Of a stretch of DNA of 64,000 nucleotides, positions 35,020 through 44,121 are shown piece after piece. The first letter of the stretch is position 1, and every line of letters begins with the position of its first letter. The notes below the pieces were generated by a model. That model worked only from the letters and a program-made list of their open reading frames with translations. It had not been told where the DNA came from and made no database searches. The stretch spans positions 61,702 through 125,701 of the forward strand of contig NZ_FNGA01000006.1 in the NCBI RefSeq assembly GCF_900101105.1, written 5' to 3'. The translations under genes were made by a program, and so were the position numbers. This DNA comes from Maridesulfovibrio ferrireducens. GTDB lineage: Bacteria; Desulfobacterota; Desulfovibrionia; Desulfovibrionales; Desulfovibrionaceae.

Positions 35020-36696
35020 CTAACTGTGAATTCCAGGTAAAGTTATAGTAAAAACTGTGCCCTCATTCTTAACGCTTTCGACGATTAGGTCACCGCCAAG
35101 AGACGTTATTATTGTGTGGCACACTGACAGACCGAGGCCTGTCCCCTTTCCCGGAGCCTTAGTAGAAAAGAAAGGAACAAAAACCTTGTTCAAATTATCA
35201 GGACTGATGCCTGTTCCATTATCGCTTACTTTAATAACAGCGCTTCCATCCGCTCCGCGCGCAGCATCAACACTGACTTTTCCACCTTCAGAACCATGCC
35301 GGTCAATAACGGCATGAATCGCATTATTAAGTAGATTAACCATTACCTGCTGCAACTGCCCGGGGTCAGCCTCAATTAAAGGAATTTCAGGGCTGATCGC
35401 ACAACTCATTTGTATACCATGAACAGTGGCTTTCTTTTCAACCATAGCCCCCACTCCGGGCAAATAAACTGCGAGATTAATATTCTGCAACTCCGGCTTA
35501 CTGCTTCGTCCGAAATGAAGAATTTCACGAGTAATCCCTGCGCAACGATCAATCTGCAACTTCAGCTGATCTGCAATATCCTGAACCTCATCGCGTATTA
35601 CCGGATCGCAGTTGCTTGAAAATACATCTTCAAGAACCATCTCCAACAATGCGAGATCACTTTTCATTATTTGCAATGGATTATTTATTTCATGAGCAAA
35701 GCCAGCCGACATTTCTCCGAGCTCAGCAAGACGAACTGCCCGCATAAGCTGGTTTTCAAGAGCACAGACATCACCGGCCTGACGTTCAAGTGTTTCATAA
35801 ATTTTGCGACTGGCAAAAACCGCCAAAGCAACAATGAAAGCGCCGCCGCAAAGAAGAATAATAAGAACTGTATATCCAGCATTATTAGTTGATCGAAAAG
35901 CATCAACTCTCTTTTGACGGACGATAAGCCGCCATTTACCATCATTCATAAGAGCGGATGTAAATAAATAATCAGCACCATCATCATTTCCAAGGAACGT
36001 CATTATATTTTTTTTCTGAAAAGGATAATTAAACAAATCGTTTTCGAGAAGTCTTCCACCGGATCTGCGCGCAGTCTGAAACTTACCATCCTGACTTACA
36101 ATATAAGCTTCACCGGTATCCCCAAGTTTAACACCATCAACAAGTTTTCTAAATATATCCGGATTGATAGTACCTCGCAGCACCCAAGGTTTACCATCTA
36201 TGCGCCTCATGACTGCCACAACAAAATGCGGAACATTGCGATATCCTAAATAAACATCGCTGACATAATAACCCTTTTTCACAGCACCTTGATACCATGG
36301 AGCATCAAGATATTTCTTTTCAACCAATTCATAAGCTCCAGCATATGAAACTTGAACCCCATCTGGAGCAATCAAGCCTAAATCCTGAAATGCACCACCA
36401 GCATATTTATACATCAAAGCAATATCTTCTTGCTCAAACCCTCGCTTCAAATGCTCAGGAGGTATTAAATTCAAATATCCCTGCAAATCCGACTGTCTCT
36501 CTTTAAGGAATACCGAAATTATATCCCTATGATCTATAGCCGACTGACGGATAGCACTTACAACCAATTTTTCCGTTGTTTTTGAATATGAATAATAACC
36601 GATAGTCACCGCCAGAAGAAGTGGTATAGCGGGAACAACAATCATCGAAACGAGAAGGAGTTTATGAACTCCGCGATACAACTTTTTTTTCATCAT
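35020..36696 (-). CDS. Cache-domain histidine kinase
   Basis: 558 residues from the ATG at 36696 (AGGA behind it; a GTG 15 bases further up is less likely). TM1 is at about 10-32. The periplasmic double-Cache domain has GYYVSDVYLGYRNVPHFVVA. TM2 is at about 272-295. HisKA has His335 (GFAHEINNP), then HATPase_c with GTGLGLSV. It is paralogous to the kinase at 25.8 kb throughout, including the Cache pocket. It is monocistronic, with its own sigma-54-like promoter and terminator, and divergent from the AAA+ regulator gene. Confidence 0.92.
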   Translation of the reverse strand: MMKKKLYRGVHKLLLVSMIVVPAIPLLLAVTIGYYSYSKTTEKLVVSAIRQSAIDHRDIISVFLKERQSDLQGYLNLIPPEHLKRGFEQEDIALMYKYAGGAFQDLGLIAPDGVQVSYAGAYELVEKKYLDAPWYQGAVKKGYYVSDVYLGYRNVPHFVVAVMRRIDGKPWVLRGTINPDIFRKLVDGVKLGDTGEAYIVSQDGKFQTARRSGGRLLENDLFNYPFQKKNIMTFLGNDDGADYLFTSALMNDGKWRLIVRQKRVDAFRSTNNAGYTVLIILLCGGAFIVALAVFASRKIYETLERQAGDVCALENQLMRAVRLAELGEMSAGFAHEINNPLQIMKSDLALLEMVLEDVFSSNCDPVIRDEVQDIADQLKLQIDRCAGITREILHFGRSSKPELQNINLAVYLPGVGAMVEKKATVHGIQMSCAISPEIPLIEADPGQLQQVMVNLLNNAIHAVIDRHGSEGGKVSVDAARGADGSAVIKVSDNGTGISPDNLNKVFVPFFSTKAPGKGTGLGLSVCHTIITSLGGDLIVESVKNEGTVFTITLPGIHS

Positions 36697-36809
36697 GAAA
36701 TCCTTTTGCACGAAATTGCCACATTTTTTTTAGCATTACCCAATCATTACAAATCATTATATTATCTAGCAAAAACCATGTTTGAAATTCACACATGACA
36801 TACTTTTAG

Positions 36810-36825
36810 AGCAAGGCGTATGCCA
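36810..36825 (-). promoter_or_regulatory. Sigma-54-like promoter of the 35.0-kb kinase
   Basis: Minus strand TGGCATACGCCTTGCT: both dinucleotides are at correct distance and only two bases of the -24 block differ from consensus. Predicted start is near 36799, about 100 bases before the ATG. TCGCAAAA (36860-36867) lies 35 bp upstream. Confidence 0.7.
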
Positions 36826-36924
36826 AAAACCTATTGACAATACAAAGCGAAGGGACATATCGCAAAAGATAGTGAATTTTTGAACTATCTATATTAAAAA
36901 AGATCTGTCTCCAAGGAGAACGGC

Positions 36925-39468
36925 ATGGCTGAATCCTCATCAGATAATAATTCCAACAAGGAAGGCTTGCGAAACATCGTAAGCAAAATATCTAGAAAAC
37001 TGGGACTCAGAGGCAAGTTATTACTCACTCTCCTTCCCTCCATTTTAGCAATTCTACTCTTTACAGGATATACGTCTTACCGCGTAGCTGACGAATACGT
37101 TAACATTGCACTGACTCGAACCGTCAAAGTCCAAACTTTGGCAATTGTTCACGAAGTCGAGCAATACATGGATACTTGCAGAACAGATCTGCTTTTCTTC
37201 GCGCAAGGCGATATGCAGTCTAACTCACTGCGAGACATGATGGAGAGGCACTTACGGGCAGGCGGAAACAAATATTTCGAACTTGCCTATCTTCCTGCAT
37301 CGGGAGGAAAGCCCGTCGTCCTTGTACAACGAAATGGGCTAGTTAACGAGATGAGCCTAACCGAATCATCACGGATAGAACCGAATCCCCTGTTGGAACT
37401 AAAAAAAATGAACTCTTTAAAACAAGGGGAAGTTCAGCCTTCACAGGTGATGGAAGTAGTTTACCCTCTGCCCGATGCCAATGCTTCAAACCTTCATGTC
37501 CGTACCCATGTCATTCGTTTTTATACCTATTTTCCCGGAAACCATGAAAATCCTCCCGGAATTTTATTTCTTTCAGTCGAAGCATCACAGATACGTAATA
37601 TTCTTTCACTGTATAATTCGGAACAATCCCCCTTATGGGCATTCCCCAGAAGTCAGGAACTGCGATTCAGCTACCTTTTAAACACTGAAGGCTGGATTCT
37701 ATTTCAATCGGCTTCGATTCAGGAAAAAGACAAAGAACTCACAACCTTTCTTGCCAGAGAAAATTTTGAAGGAACATTAGGCAAACAGGGACATGCTTCC
37801 GCGTTCAGGCCAAATAAAAATTACGCAACATACTGGCAAGCTCTGGAAAAAATTAAAAATAATGAATACGGTTTGCTAGAAATTGCTGAAACAGATGAAG
37901 CCAATTCAAACGTCAAATCTTATTATTTCTCTTACGCTCCTGTTAACTTCAAAACAGCTGTAGACAACCCTCCCATGGTTTACGGCGGAGTTGTATTTGT
38001 TGACAGAAGCCAGATCCCGATCATCGCAGGGTATAAGCATTTTGACGTAATGCTTATGGTCACAATCGGCACAATTGCGCTTATATCATTCCTTATACTT
38101 TGCATCGGAAAAATTCTAACAACTCCGGTCCTCAGACTGGCCACAAGAATGAACGAACTGAGTTCACTGGAAACATTAGAGGAAATTAATCTTCCATACT
38201 GCGGGTTTGATGTGGAGATGCTTCAACGTTCGATTAACAACATTATCAGGCGAGTTAAACAGCAGGTTACTGAGCTGCAAGCCAAAGATGAAGCCATTTT
38301 CAATGTAAACAAACGCGAACCGGCAGACCTTAAACGGGAATTAGAAACTCTGGTGGACGTGGAACTAAGTCTCATACCTGAAATAATTGGACACGGTCCG
38401 ATTATTTCGAGTCTGAAATCTGACATATTAAAAGCCGCTCAAGTAGATGTTGATGTTCTCATTTCCGGAGAAACTGGAACCGGTAAACAGCTGGTCGCGG
38501 AAGCCATCCATAGTCAAAGCAACCGCAAAAAATTGCCTTTTGTTGCTATCAACTGTGGAGCGCTTGATGAAAACCTTTTGCTGGATGTATTATTCGGGCA
38601 CGTCAAAGGAGCATTTTCTGATGCGAAAACCGACCGCAGCGGAGCTTTCAATGAAGCGAACGGAGGAACTTTATTTCTGGATGAAATCCAATCCGCATCA
38701 CCAAAAGTTCAGCAATCACTTCTTAGAGCTATTGCATCAAGAAAAATAAAACCTCTCGGAAGTGATAAGGAAGTTGATTTCAATGTCAGAATTATTGCCG
38801 CAACCAACGTCGACATACCTTCTCTGATTAAACAAAAGATTTTCAGAGAAGATTTATATTACCGACTGAAAGTCATCTCAATTGCGACACCGGCACTACG
38901 GGAACACCCTGAAAACATCCCGCTGTTGAGCATTTATTATCTCAAACAAGCTGAGCAGCTCACCGGGCGGACAGATATGGGTATCAGTAAAGGAGCGCTT
39001 AGTAAGCTGGTCTCCTACCAGTGGTCAGGTAACGTTCGCGAACTTGTCAATTGTATAACAAGAGCCACAGTCATGGCTGAAGGCAAGATTATCCAGCCAG
39101 AGGAAATACGGCTTGAGGGTGAAATCGAATCAAAAGTACCACCTTCCGACGTTGACGCGACCTCTTTTTCAGAAAACGAAAATGCTCATAGTCCAGTAGA
39201 AGAAAAAACTTCTGAAAATAAAAACGACGATAAACATAAACAGATTGAAACCATAGAAGAACTATCACCTTTGAATGAAAGGCAAAACGCAGCATGGCCT
39301 ACGATTAAAACTAAAAAGACAGTTACCCGCAAAGAATATCAAGAAATGGTTGGAGGACGTCTTCCAACGCGTACTGCTATATATGACCTGCAAGATTTTG
39401 TTAAACGTGAAATGCTCACGAAACAAGGTCGGGGTCCGTCAACCAGATATGTAGTCTCAGTTAAATAA
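36925..39468 (+). CDS. Membrane-bound AAA+ (sigma-54 activator-like) regulator with winged-helix end
   Basis: 847 residues. TM1 is at about 31-50, a large extracytoplasmic sensor spans ~51-370, TM2 is at about 378-398, and a HAMP-like/coiled segment follows to ~480. The AAA+ domain (~490-720) has Walker A GETGTGKQ (515-522) and Walker B LFLDE (583-587). The sigma-54 contact loop reads GAFSDA (562-567) rather than GAFTGA. The C-terminus is not a Fis-type helix-turn-helix but a winged-helix-like segment (TRTAIYDLQDFVKRE then GRGPSTRYVV). So it is a membrane sensor fused to a transcription ATPase, unlike standard activators, which are usually cytosolic. AAGGAG precedes the ATG. It is divergent from the Cache kinase. 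Confidence 0.88.
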   Translation: MAESSSDNNSNKEGLRNIVSKISRKLGLRGKLLLTLLPSILAILLFTGYTSYRVADEYVNIALTRTVKVQTLAIVHEVEQYMDTCRTDLLFFAQGDMQSNSLRDMMERHLRAGGNKYFELAYLPASGGKPVVLVQRNGLVNEMSLTESSRIEPNPLLELKKMNSLKQGEVQPSQVMEVVYPLPDANASNLHVRTHVIRFYTYFPGNHENPPGILFLSVEASQIRNILSLYNSEQSPLWAFPRSQELRFSYLLNTEGWILFQSASIQEKDKELTTFLARENFEGTLGKQGHASAFRPNKNYATYWQALEKIKNNEYGLLEIAETDEANSNVKSYYFSYAPVNFKTAVDNPPMVYGGVVFVDRSQIPIIAGYKHFDVMLMVTIGTIALISFLILCIGKILTTPVLRLATRMNELSSLETLEEINLPYCGFDVEMLQRSINNIIRRVKQQVTELQAKDEAIFNVNKREPADLKRELETLVDVELSLIPEIIGHGPIISSLKSDILKAAQVDVDVLISGETGTGKQLVAEAIHSQSNRKKLPFVAINCGALDENLLLDVLFGHVKGAFSDAKTDRSGAFNEANGGTLFLDEIQSASPKVQQSLLRAIASRKIKPLGSDKEVDFNVRIIAATNVDIPSLIKQKIFREDLYYRLKVISIATPALREHPENIPLLSIYYLKQAEQLTGRTDMGISKGALSKLVSYQWSGNVRELVNCITRATVMAEGKIIQPEEIRLEGEIESKVPPSDVDATSFSENENAHSPVEEKTSENKNDDKHKQIETIEELSPLNERQNAAWPTIKTKKTVTRKEYQEMVGGRLPTRTAIYDLQDFVKREMLTKQGRGPSTRYVVSVK

Positions 39469-39469
39469 A

Positions 39470-39510
39470 TAAAGAAATCCCGCACGGTGCCGCACGGGAT
39501 TTCTTTATTG
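39470..39510. terminator. Bidirectional terminator
   Basis: AAAGAAATCCCG and CGGGATTTCTTT form a long stem between the convergent AAA+ regulator gene and the 203-residue gene. Confidence 0.85.
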
Positions 39511-39532
39511 GAAAAAAGCAATCTTATATATT

Positions 39533-40144
39533 TTAAACTGTGCCGGCTAAAACCTTAGGAGAAGGAAAAGGTTCTCCCTTATGTTCTAATGACCCTTGCG
39601 AAAGCTCCTGTCTAACCTCTTCCAGATCTATCACCTTTGGCGGGACAAGCGTAAAACCTGAAGCTTCACACCAGTCGTGCTTGTTGGCGAACTGTCCATC
39701 GTATCTGACTTCGTCAAGAATAAAATAATTATCTTCGCCCATAATCCGATCCCATTGATGCACCATAAATTCAAACTTACTTGGATCGAATTCTTCTATA
39801 TTATCCCACTTCCATGAGAACTTGCACATTTCATTATCATATCCGAGAACGCACAGATACTTAGCCTTGCTGTCCAAGTACATTCTGCGCCTGATCTTTA
39901 CGGGAGTAGCAGTAATTAAATTCCGGTCAAATTCACACTTTTTGTCGTCCAGAGAAACCTGAATGACACATTCATTATCGATACGCATTCCCCATGTGGT
40001 GGTATTGCCCTTGCGCCACCAATCCATAGGCTTCATAGAATAGACATCAGATCCGTACTGGTTAATTGTCCGGACAGTTTTCTCTGACACTGGATGTAAA
40101 GCAAGATCACAAGACCGGCCATGAGTGGAAAAAGTGAGTTCCAT
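39533..40144 (-). CDS. Protein of unknown function
   Basis: 203 residues, no signal peptide or membrane helix, many aromatic residues (MDWWRKGNTTTWG, FSWKWDNIEEFD, FMVHQWDRIMGEDNY). The pattern suggests a beta-rich domain in residues 1-110, perhaps PilZ- or lipocalin-like, but I cannot assign a family. The C-terminal 30 residues are Pro/Glu-rich. It has a strong AGGAGG and a sigma-54-like promoter upstream, and faces the AAA+ regulator gene tail to tail. Expression is probably tied to that regulatory region. Confidence 0.75.
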   Translation of the reverse strand: MELTFSTHGRSCDLALHPVSEKTVRTINQYGSDVYSMKPMDWWRKGNTTTWGMRIDNECVIQVSLDDKKCEFDRNLITATPVKIRRRMYLDSKAKYLCVLGYDNEMCKFSWKWDNIEEFDPSKFEFMVHQWDRIMGEDNYFILDEVRYDGQFANKHDWCEASGFTLVPPKVIDLEEVRQELSQGSLEHKGEPFPSPKVLAGTV

Positions 40145-40198
40145 TATAATTCCTCCTAATCGTTTATTATGCTTCCCTTAGGGAATTACGGTTTATAT

Positions 40199-40214
40199 TG
40201 CATAGGCTATGCCA
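40199..40214 (-). promoter_or_regulatory. Sigma-54-like promoter of the 203-residue gene
   Basis: Minus strand TGGCATAGCCTATGCA, with GG and GC ten bases apart. Predicted start is near 40188, 44 bases before the ATG. TCGCAAAA lies at 40302-40309, 88 bp upstream, a usual distance for an activator site. Confidence 0.6.
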
Positions 40215-40368
40215 CATGTGCCAGTTTTCACAAACACCATAATTAGTAAATTTTCACCTTTAATTACAGTGTATTAGTTCTAAATAAAACCATGTGAAAT
40301 GTCGCAAAATAAACAATGGCACGATTTGGCATAATGAAAGTAAGTTATGCATGATTACTATTTTTTCA

Positions 40369-42354
40369 CTAACCTAAAGAGGCTTCATTTCCTTCACTGC
40401 GAAGGTCACCAATTATCACAGACAATTTCTCAGCTAAAACAGTCAACCCGGAAATAGCCTGTGCTGATTCATTTACAGCTGTAGCTGAATTGGATGCAAG
40501 CTGAGTAACCTCAATAACCGCACTAATGATTTGCTCTGAGGCTATTGACTGCTGCTGTGTCGATGCCGCAATCCCTTCTATACGTACTGCAACATCATCC
40601 GAATGAGCTTGAATTTTTTGGAAAACGTTCACGGAATTAGCTACTTCCTGATTAGCTGAATCAACAAAAGTCAACGTTTGCTTAACTCCATTAACATTTC
40701 GAAGCGATGCATCTTGAATAGTTACAATACGAGCTTCAACCTCTTTGGTGGCTTGCATCGTCTTCTCAGCAAGTTTTCGAACTTCGTCGGCGACTACAGC
40801 AAACCCCTTACCAGCATCTCCGGCGCGGGCTGCCTCAATTGCAGCGTTCAAAGCCAGTAAATTAGTCTGATCCGCAATTTCATTAATAACCCCGATAACA
40901 TGTCCGATAGAATCCGTATCCGATCCCAGCTTGGACATATCCTCTTCCAAAATAGAAACATTTTCAGCAACCTTTAACATTGATTGCTCAGCGCGTTGCA
41001 CCACAATGATCCCATCTCCAGCTTCTTCTTTAGCCTCACAAGCTGCCTTTGATGAATCGCCTGCATTGCGAGCAACCTCAAGAACAGTAGAATTCATTTG
41101 TTCCATGGCAGTTGCAGATTCAGCCATCCGTTCCTGCTGAACACCCGCTCCCGTAGCAATAATTTCTGTTCGGGACTGTAATTCTTGAGAAGCATTTATC
41201 AGCTCACTAACTACACCATCAGCTTTAACAGCTGCTTCTCCCATCTTCTCTACAAGAGACTGAACATACTTTTGCTGTTCTAGAGCTTCATCCCGAGAGA
41301 CTTCGGCGGCCTTTGCCTGAAGGATCGCTCCACTCTCCATCTCTTTAGCTTCATTAATAAGCGATTTAAGATTAGAAACCATACCTACCATTACTTTTCG
41401 TAATTCATTCAACTCTGCACAAAAGTTTCCTTTAGGCTCTTCATCTAAATTCCCTGCTGCAACACCTTTAGCAAAAGCATTTAAACGCTTAAGAGGTTCG
41501 GTTACAGAAAACATTACCCATAACAACAAACCGAGAATTGTCAGTCCGGCAAAGACTTCAATTCCAATTACTAAATATTTAGTAAACATTGCGTCATGCT
41601 GCGACTGAGCTGCACTCTCAGCTGCAATACCGGCATAGACTGGTTCAAGCGCACGAGCTGCTTTAATTAGATCTGCTGTTTGTTCAGCTACAGCTTTATT
41701 TGACTTTGCGTATTCATCAAATGTATTTAAATATCCATCTAGCGCTTTAAGCTGAATCTTTCCTTTCTCGCCGAGGTAGTGTTCGTTAACAAGATCACGA
41801 AGCTTCAACGCAATGTTATCAACACGTTTCAAATATTTATCATCACTTCGAATAATATAATTTTTTTCGTGGCGCCGCATTTGCAACAAAAGCACTACGA
41901 ATTCAGAATCCTGTTCATTTTCCTTAAAAACCTTTTCCATGTTTCGCGCATTTAAAATAAACTGCCATCTCAACCCATCATTCATCGTCAAGCCTATCTG
42001 CTTATATAAATCAACAACTTTAGACATTGCAGTTTCATATTTAGTTAAAAGCTGCATTGCATCGCTGCATCTCTTAGCCATTTCTGGTTGCATTAAAGCT
42101 ATTTTTTGAAGGGTTTCTCCAGCACGTTGTGAATACTTTTTAGTTTTTTCCACATATGACTCTTCCCGACGCAAAATAAAATTTTTCTCCTGCCTTCTAG
42201 CCTGAAGCAAGTCAGCCGTGCCTTGATTAGCGAGTAATTCTATTTTTCTAGTTTGCTCAATCAATATCCCGCCGTAAAAATTCACTCCAAAAATGCTGAA
42301 CAATCCTAATAAAATACAAATAAAAACCAATAACAGTTTCCCCTTAATACTCAT
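40369..42354 (-). CDS. Methyl-accepting chemotaxis protein with HBM sensor domain
   Basis: 661 residues from the ATG at 42354 (GGAGGG upstream; the frame extends 31 codons more without support). TM1 is at about 7-28. The periplasmic helical-bimodular (HBM) domain shows its repeated hallmark, [12 protein letters not shown] in the first module and [12 protein letters not shown] in the second. TM2 is near 265-285, followed by HAMP. The cytoplasmic signalling hairpin has [24 protein letters not shown] receptors in Pseudomonas bind TCA-cycle acids or acetate-type ligands; the ligand here is unknown. It has its own sigma-54-like promoter. Confidence 0.93.
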   Translation of the reverse strand: MSIKGKLLLVFICILLGLFSIFGVNFYGGILIEQTRKIELLANQGTADLLQARRQEKNFILRREESYVEKTKKYSQRAGETLQKIALMQPEMAKRCSDAMQLLTKYETAMSKVVDLYKQIGLTMNDGLRWQFILNARNMEKVFKENEQDSEFVVLLLQMRRHEKNYIIRSDDKYLKRVDNIALKLRDLVNEHYLGEKGKIQLKALDGYLNTFDEYAKSNKAVAEQTADLIKAARALEPVYAGIAAESAAQSQHDAMFTKYLVIGIEVFAGLTILGLLLWVMFSVTEPLKRLNAFAKGVAAGNLDEEPKGNFCAELNELRKVMVGMVSNLKSLINEAKEMESGAILQAKAAEVSRDEALEQQKYVQSLVEKMGEAAVKADGVVSELINASQELQSRTEIIATGAGVQQERMAESATAMEQMNSTVLEVARNAGDSSKAACEAKEEAGDGIIVVQRAEQSMLKVAENVSILEEDMSKLGSDTDSIGHVIGVINEIADQTNLLALNAAIEAARAGDAGKGFAVVADEVRKLAEKTMQATKEVEARIVTIQDASLRNVNGVKQTLTFVDSANQEVANSVNVFQKIQAHSDDVAVRIEGIAASTQQQSIASEQIISAVIEVTQLASNSATAVNESAQAISGLTVLAEKLSVIIGDLRSEGNEASLG

Positions 42355-42398
42355 AATGACCCTCCGCTTTTTTGCTGAATTATGACCATCAAGCATTT

Positions 42399-42414
42399 TG
42401 CAAAGAGCATACCG
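42399..42414 (-). promoter_or_regulatory. Possible sigma-54 promoter of the chemoreceptor
   Basis: Minus strand CGGTATGCTCTTTGCA: GG and GC spacing is right and the -12 half (TTTGCA) is good, but the -24 half is degenerate. Start would be near 42388, 34 bases before the ATG. Confidence 0.42.
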
Positions 42415-42516
42415 ATTTTTATTCAAACATTTAAGAGTATTAATCAATTTAATCGTGCAAAAAGATAAGAATTAACGAAACAAATCTCGCAATAACAGTA
42501 AATACTCGCTACAGTC

Positions 42517-43323
42517 TTACGGTTTCCGAGCTACTGCGATCAATCTGCTGCTTAACGCAATCATCTCTGGATGCTCAGCATATTTTTGTCCCATGGTAAT
42601 CATTGCCTGATACGTTGCATCGTTTTCCATACCCTTCTCTAGCTTTGGATCCGGGGGAAAACATAACATCGGAGTTATTCCGGCCAGTGTACATAATTCC
42701 ATATTTTGATCCTCAAAAATGGCCGTCAATTCACCGGGACCAAGAAGATGAAGCTTCATTCCGTTGTCCATAACACACACACCTGTTTCAAGGATTTGAA
42801 GAACCTGTTCAGATGGTGATGCACGAAAATTGTCATAGGCTCTGCGGTATCTGTTCCCAGCATCACACAATACATAGCCGCCCGGACGGACCACTCGGCA
42901 GTATTCACTGATCGCCTTCTGCGGGTCGGAACACAAGCTTATTGGTTCTCCTGTCGAAATAACCATGTCAAAGCTTTCACTTTTAAGCGTGTGCAAGTCG
43001 CAGACATCAAGTTCCTCAAAACTTACTCCCTTAATAAACCCTTTTTTCTCAGCATAATCCTGAGCTTTTACAAGCATATTTGGAGAGAAGTCCGAAAGAA
43101 CCATATCAAATCCCATGGGAACTAAATGTTCAGCCCATCGTCCTGTACCACACCCAGCCTCCAGTATCCTGCCATTTGGGATATGAGACAATAGTGGCTG
43201 AATGTAGCTCCACCAACTATCGTGATACAATTGAGAGCTTCGTTTTTGCGATCTGCATTCTCTCCCGGCGGCGTGATCTTCTGCTTTCCGATCCCATATT
43301 GTGCGTAAATTTTCAGTAGTCAT
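42517..43323 (-). CDS. Class I SAM-dependent methyltransferase
   Basis: 268 residues with the Rossmann methyltransferase motifs: motif I ILEAGCGTGRWAEHL near residue 53, an acidic residue after the second strand (LSDFSPNML), FDMVISTGEP and the post-motif VVRPGGYVLCDAG. The substrate is unknown; the overall pattern fits ubiquinone/menaquinone-type or small-molecule methylases. It is divergent from a MarR gene, and the shared region carries the palindrome at 43460-43476 and half-sites, so it is likely the MarR target. AAGGAG precedes the ATG. Confidence 0.85.
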   Translation of the reverse strand: MTTENLRTIWDRKAEDHAAGRECRSQKRSSQLYHDSWWSYIQPLLSHIPNGRILEAGCGTGRWAEHLVPMGFDMVLSDFSPNMLVKAQDYAEKKGFIKGVSFEELDVCDLHTLKSESFDMVISTGEPISLCSDPQKAISEYCRVVRPGGYVLCDAGNRYRRAYDNFRASPSEQVLQILETGVCVMDNGMKLHLLGPGELTAIFEDQNMELCTLAGITPMLCFPPDPKLEKGMENDATYQAMITMGQKYAEHPEMIALSSRLIAVARKP

Positions 43324-43459
43324 ATTTTCTCCTTTTTAGATTAAAAGAAGCATAACCTCCGGCTAAAACTTTTGTAAAGCTTCTAAACAATATTAATTGA
43401 ATTGAATTACTTTACACGCTAACAACAATTAACTTTAACAAGAATTCATTTGACCAGAA

Positions 43460-43476
43460 TGTAAAGAAACTTTACA
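43460..43476. promoter_or_regulatory. Candidate MarR operator
   Basis: TGTAAAGAAACTTTACA is a perfect 7-3-7 inverted repeat ending 9 bp before the marR start codon. Single half-sites TGTAAAG (43373-43379) and CTTTACA (43409-43415) lie in the same divergent region, toward the methyltransferase gene. Confidence 0.6.
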
Positions 43477-43485
43477 AATAAAAAC

Positions 43486-43962
43486 ATGAATACCAAAGAA
43501 GAAACCGTTCGACACATGACCCGTAGACTGAAACGCATCATTAACAAACACATGCGTATCGAAAAACTTCCCATTCCTGTCGGTGAGACCCTTCTGCTGA
43601 GTCCGTCCGAAGTTCACTCAATTCAAACAATCGGTAATAATAAAGGGGTAAATATTAACACACTGGGACAGCTTATGGGGATCACCAGAAGTGCAGCTTC
43701 CCAGATGGTTGGAAAACTAATGAAAAAAGGTTTGATAGAGAAGCGATCAGCAACAAACAACAAAAAAGAAACACTTGCTTTCCTTACTGATTCAGGTTGG
43801 GAAGCCTTCAAAATTCATGAAGAATTTCACGAACGCCACCTCAACGATCTTTTGAATCAACTGGATGAATTTTCAGACACACAAATTGCTACAACATCCA
43901 CGATCCTTTCCGTTGTTGAAGACATTATGAATAAGCGCATGGCGGAACTCTTCGACATCTAG
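43486..43962 (+). CDS. MarR-family transcriptional regulator
   Basis: 158 residues, winged helix: recognition region INTLGQLMGITRSAASQMVGKLMKKGLIEKRSATNNKKE, flanked by dimerisation helices. MarR proteins are usually repressors relieved by small ligands. No clear Shine-Dalgarno is seen; the operator palindrome occupies that spot, so autorepression is likely. It is divergent from the methyltransferase and 159 bp upstream of fdhF on the same strand, so it could also influence the formate/hydrogen genes. Confidence 0.9.
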   Translation: MNTKEETVRHMTRRLKRIINKHMRIEKLPIPVGETLLLSPSEVHSIQTIGNNKGVNINTLGQLMGITRSAASQMVGKLMKKGLIEKRSATNNKKETLAFLTDSGWEAFKIHEEFHERHLNDLLNQLDEFSDTQIATTSTILSVVEDIMNKRMAELFDI

Positions 43963-44121
43963 CTCTCAACTGATACAAAACAACATTCATTATAATACCA
44001 GCACTCAAATCATAACTTTTCAAAAAAATCCTTGCATCCCTTCCAAACTCGTCTCTATGGTCTGCCCATTCAAAACGTATCCTATAAATATAGCCCATCT
44101 CACACGGCTGACCATTAAATT

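Noticed and set aside
40316..40333. TGGCACGATTTGGCAT on the plus strand as a sigma-54 promoter.
   Set aside because: GG and GC are nine bases apart instead of ten and no plus-strand gene follows.
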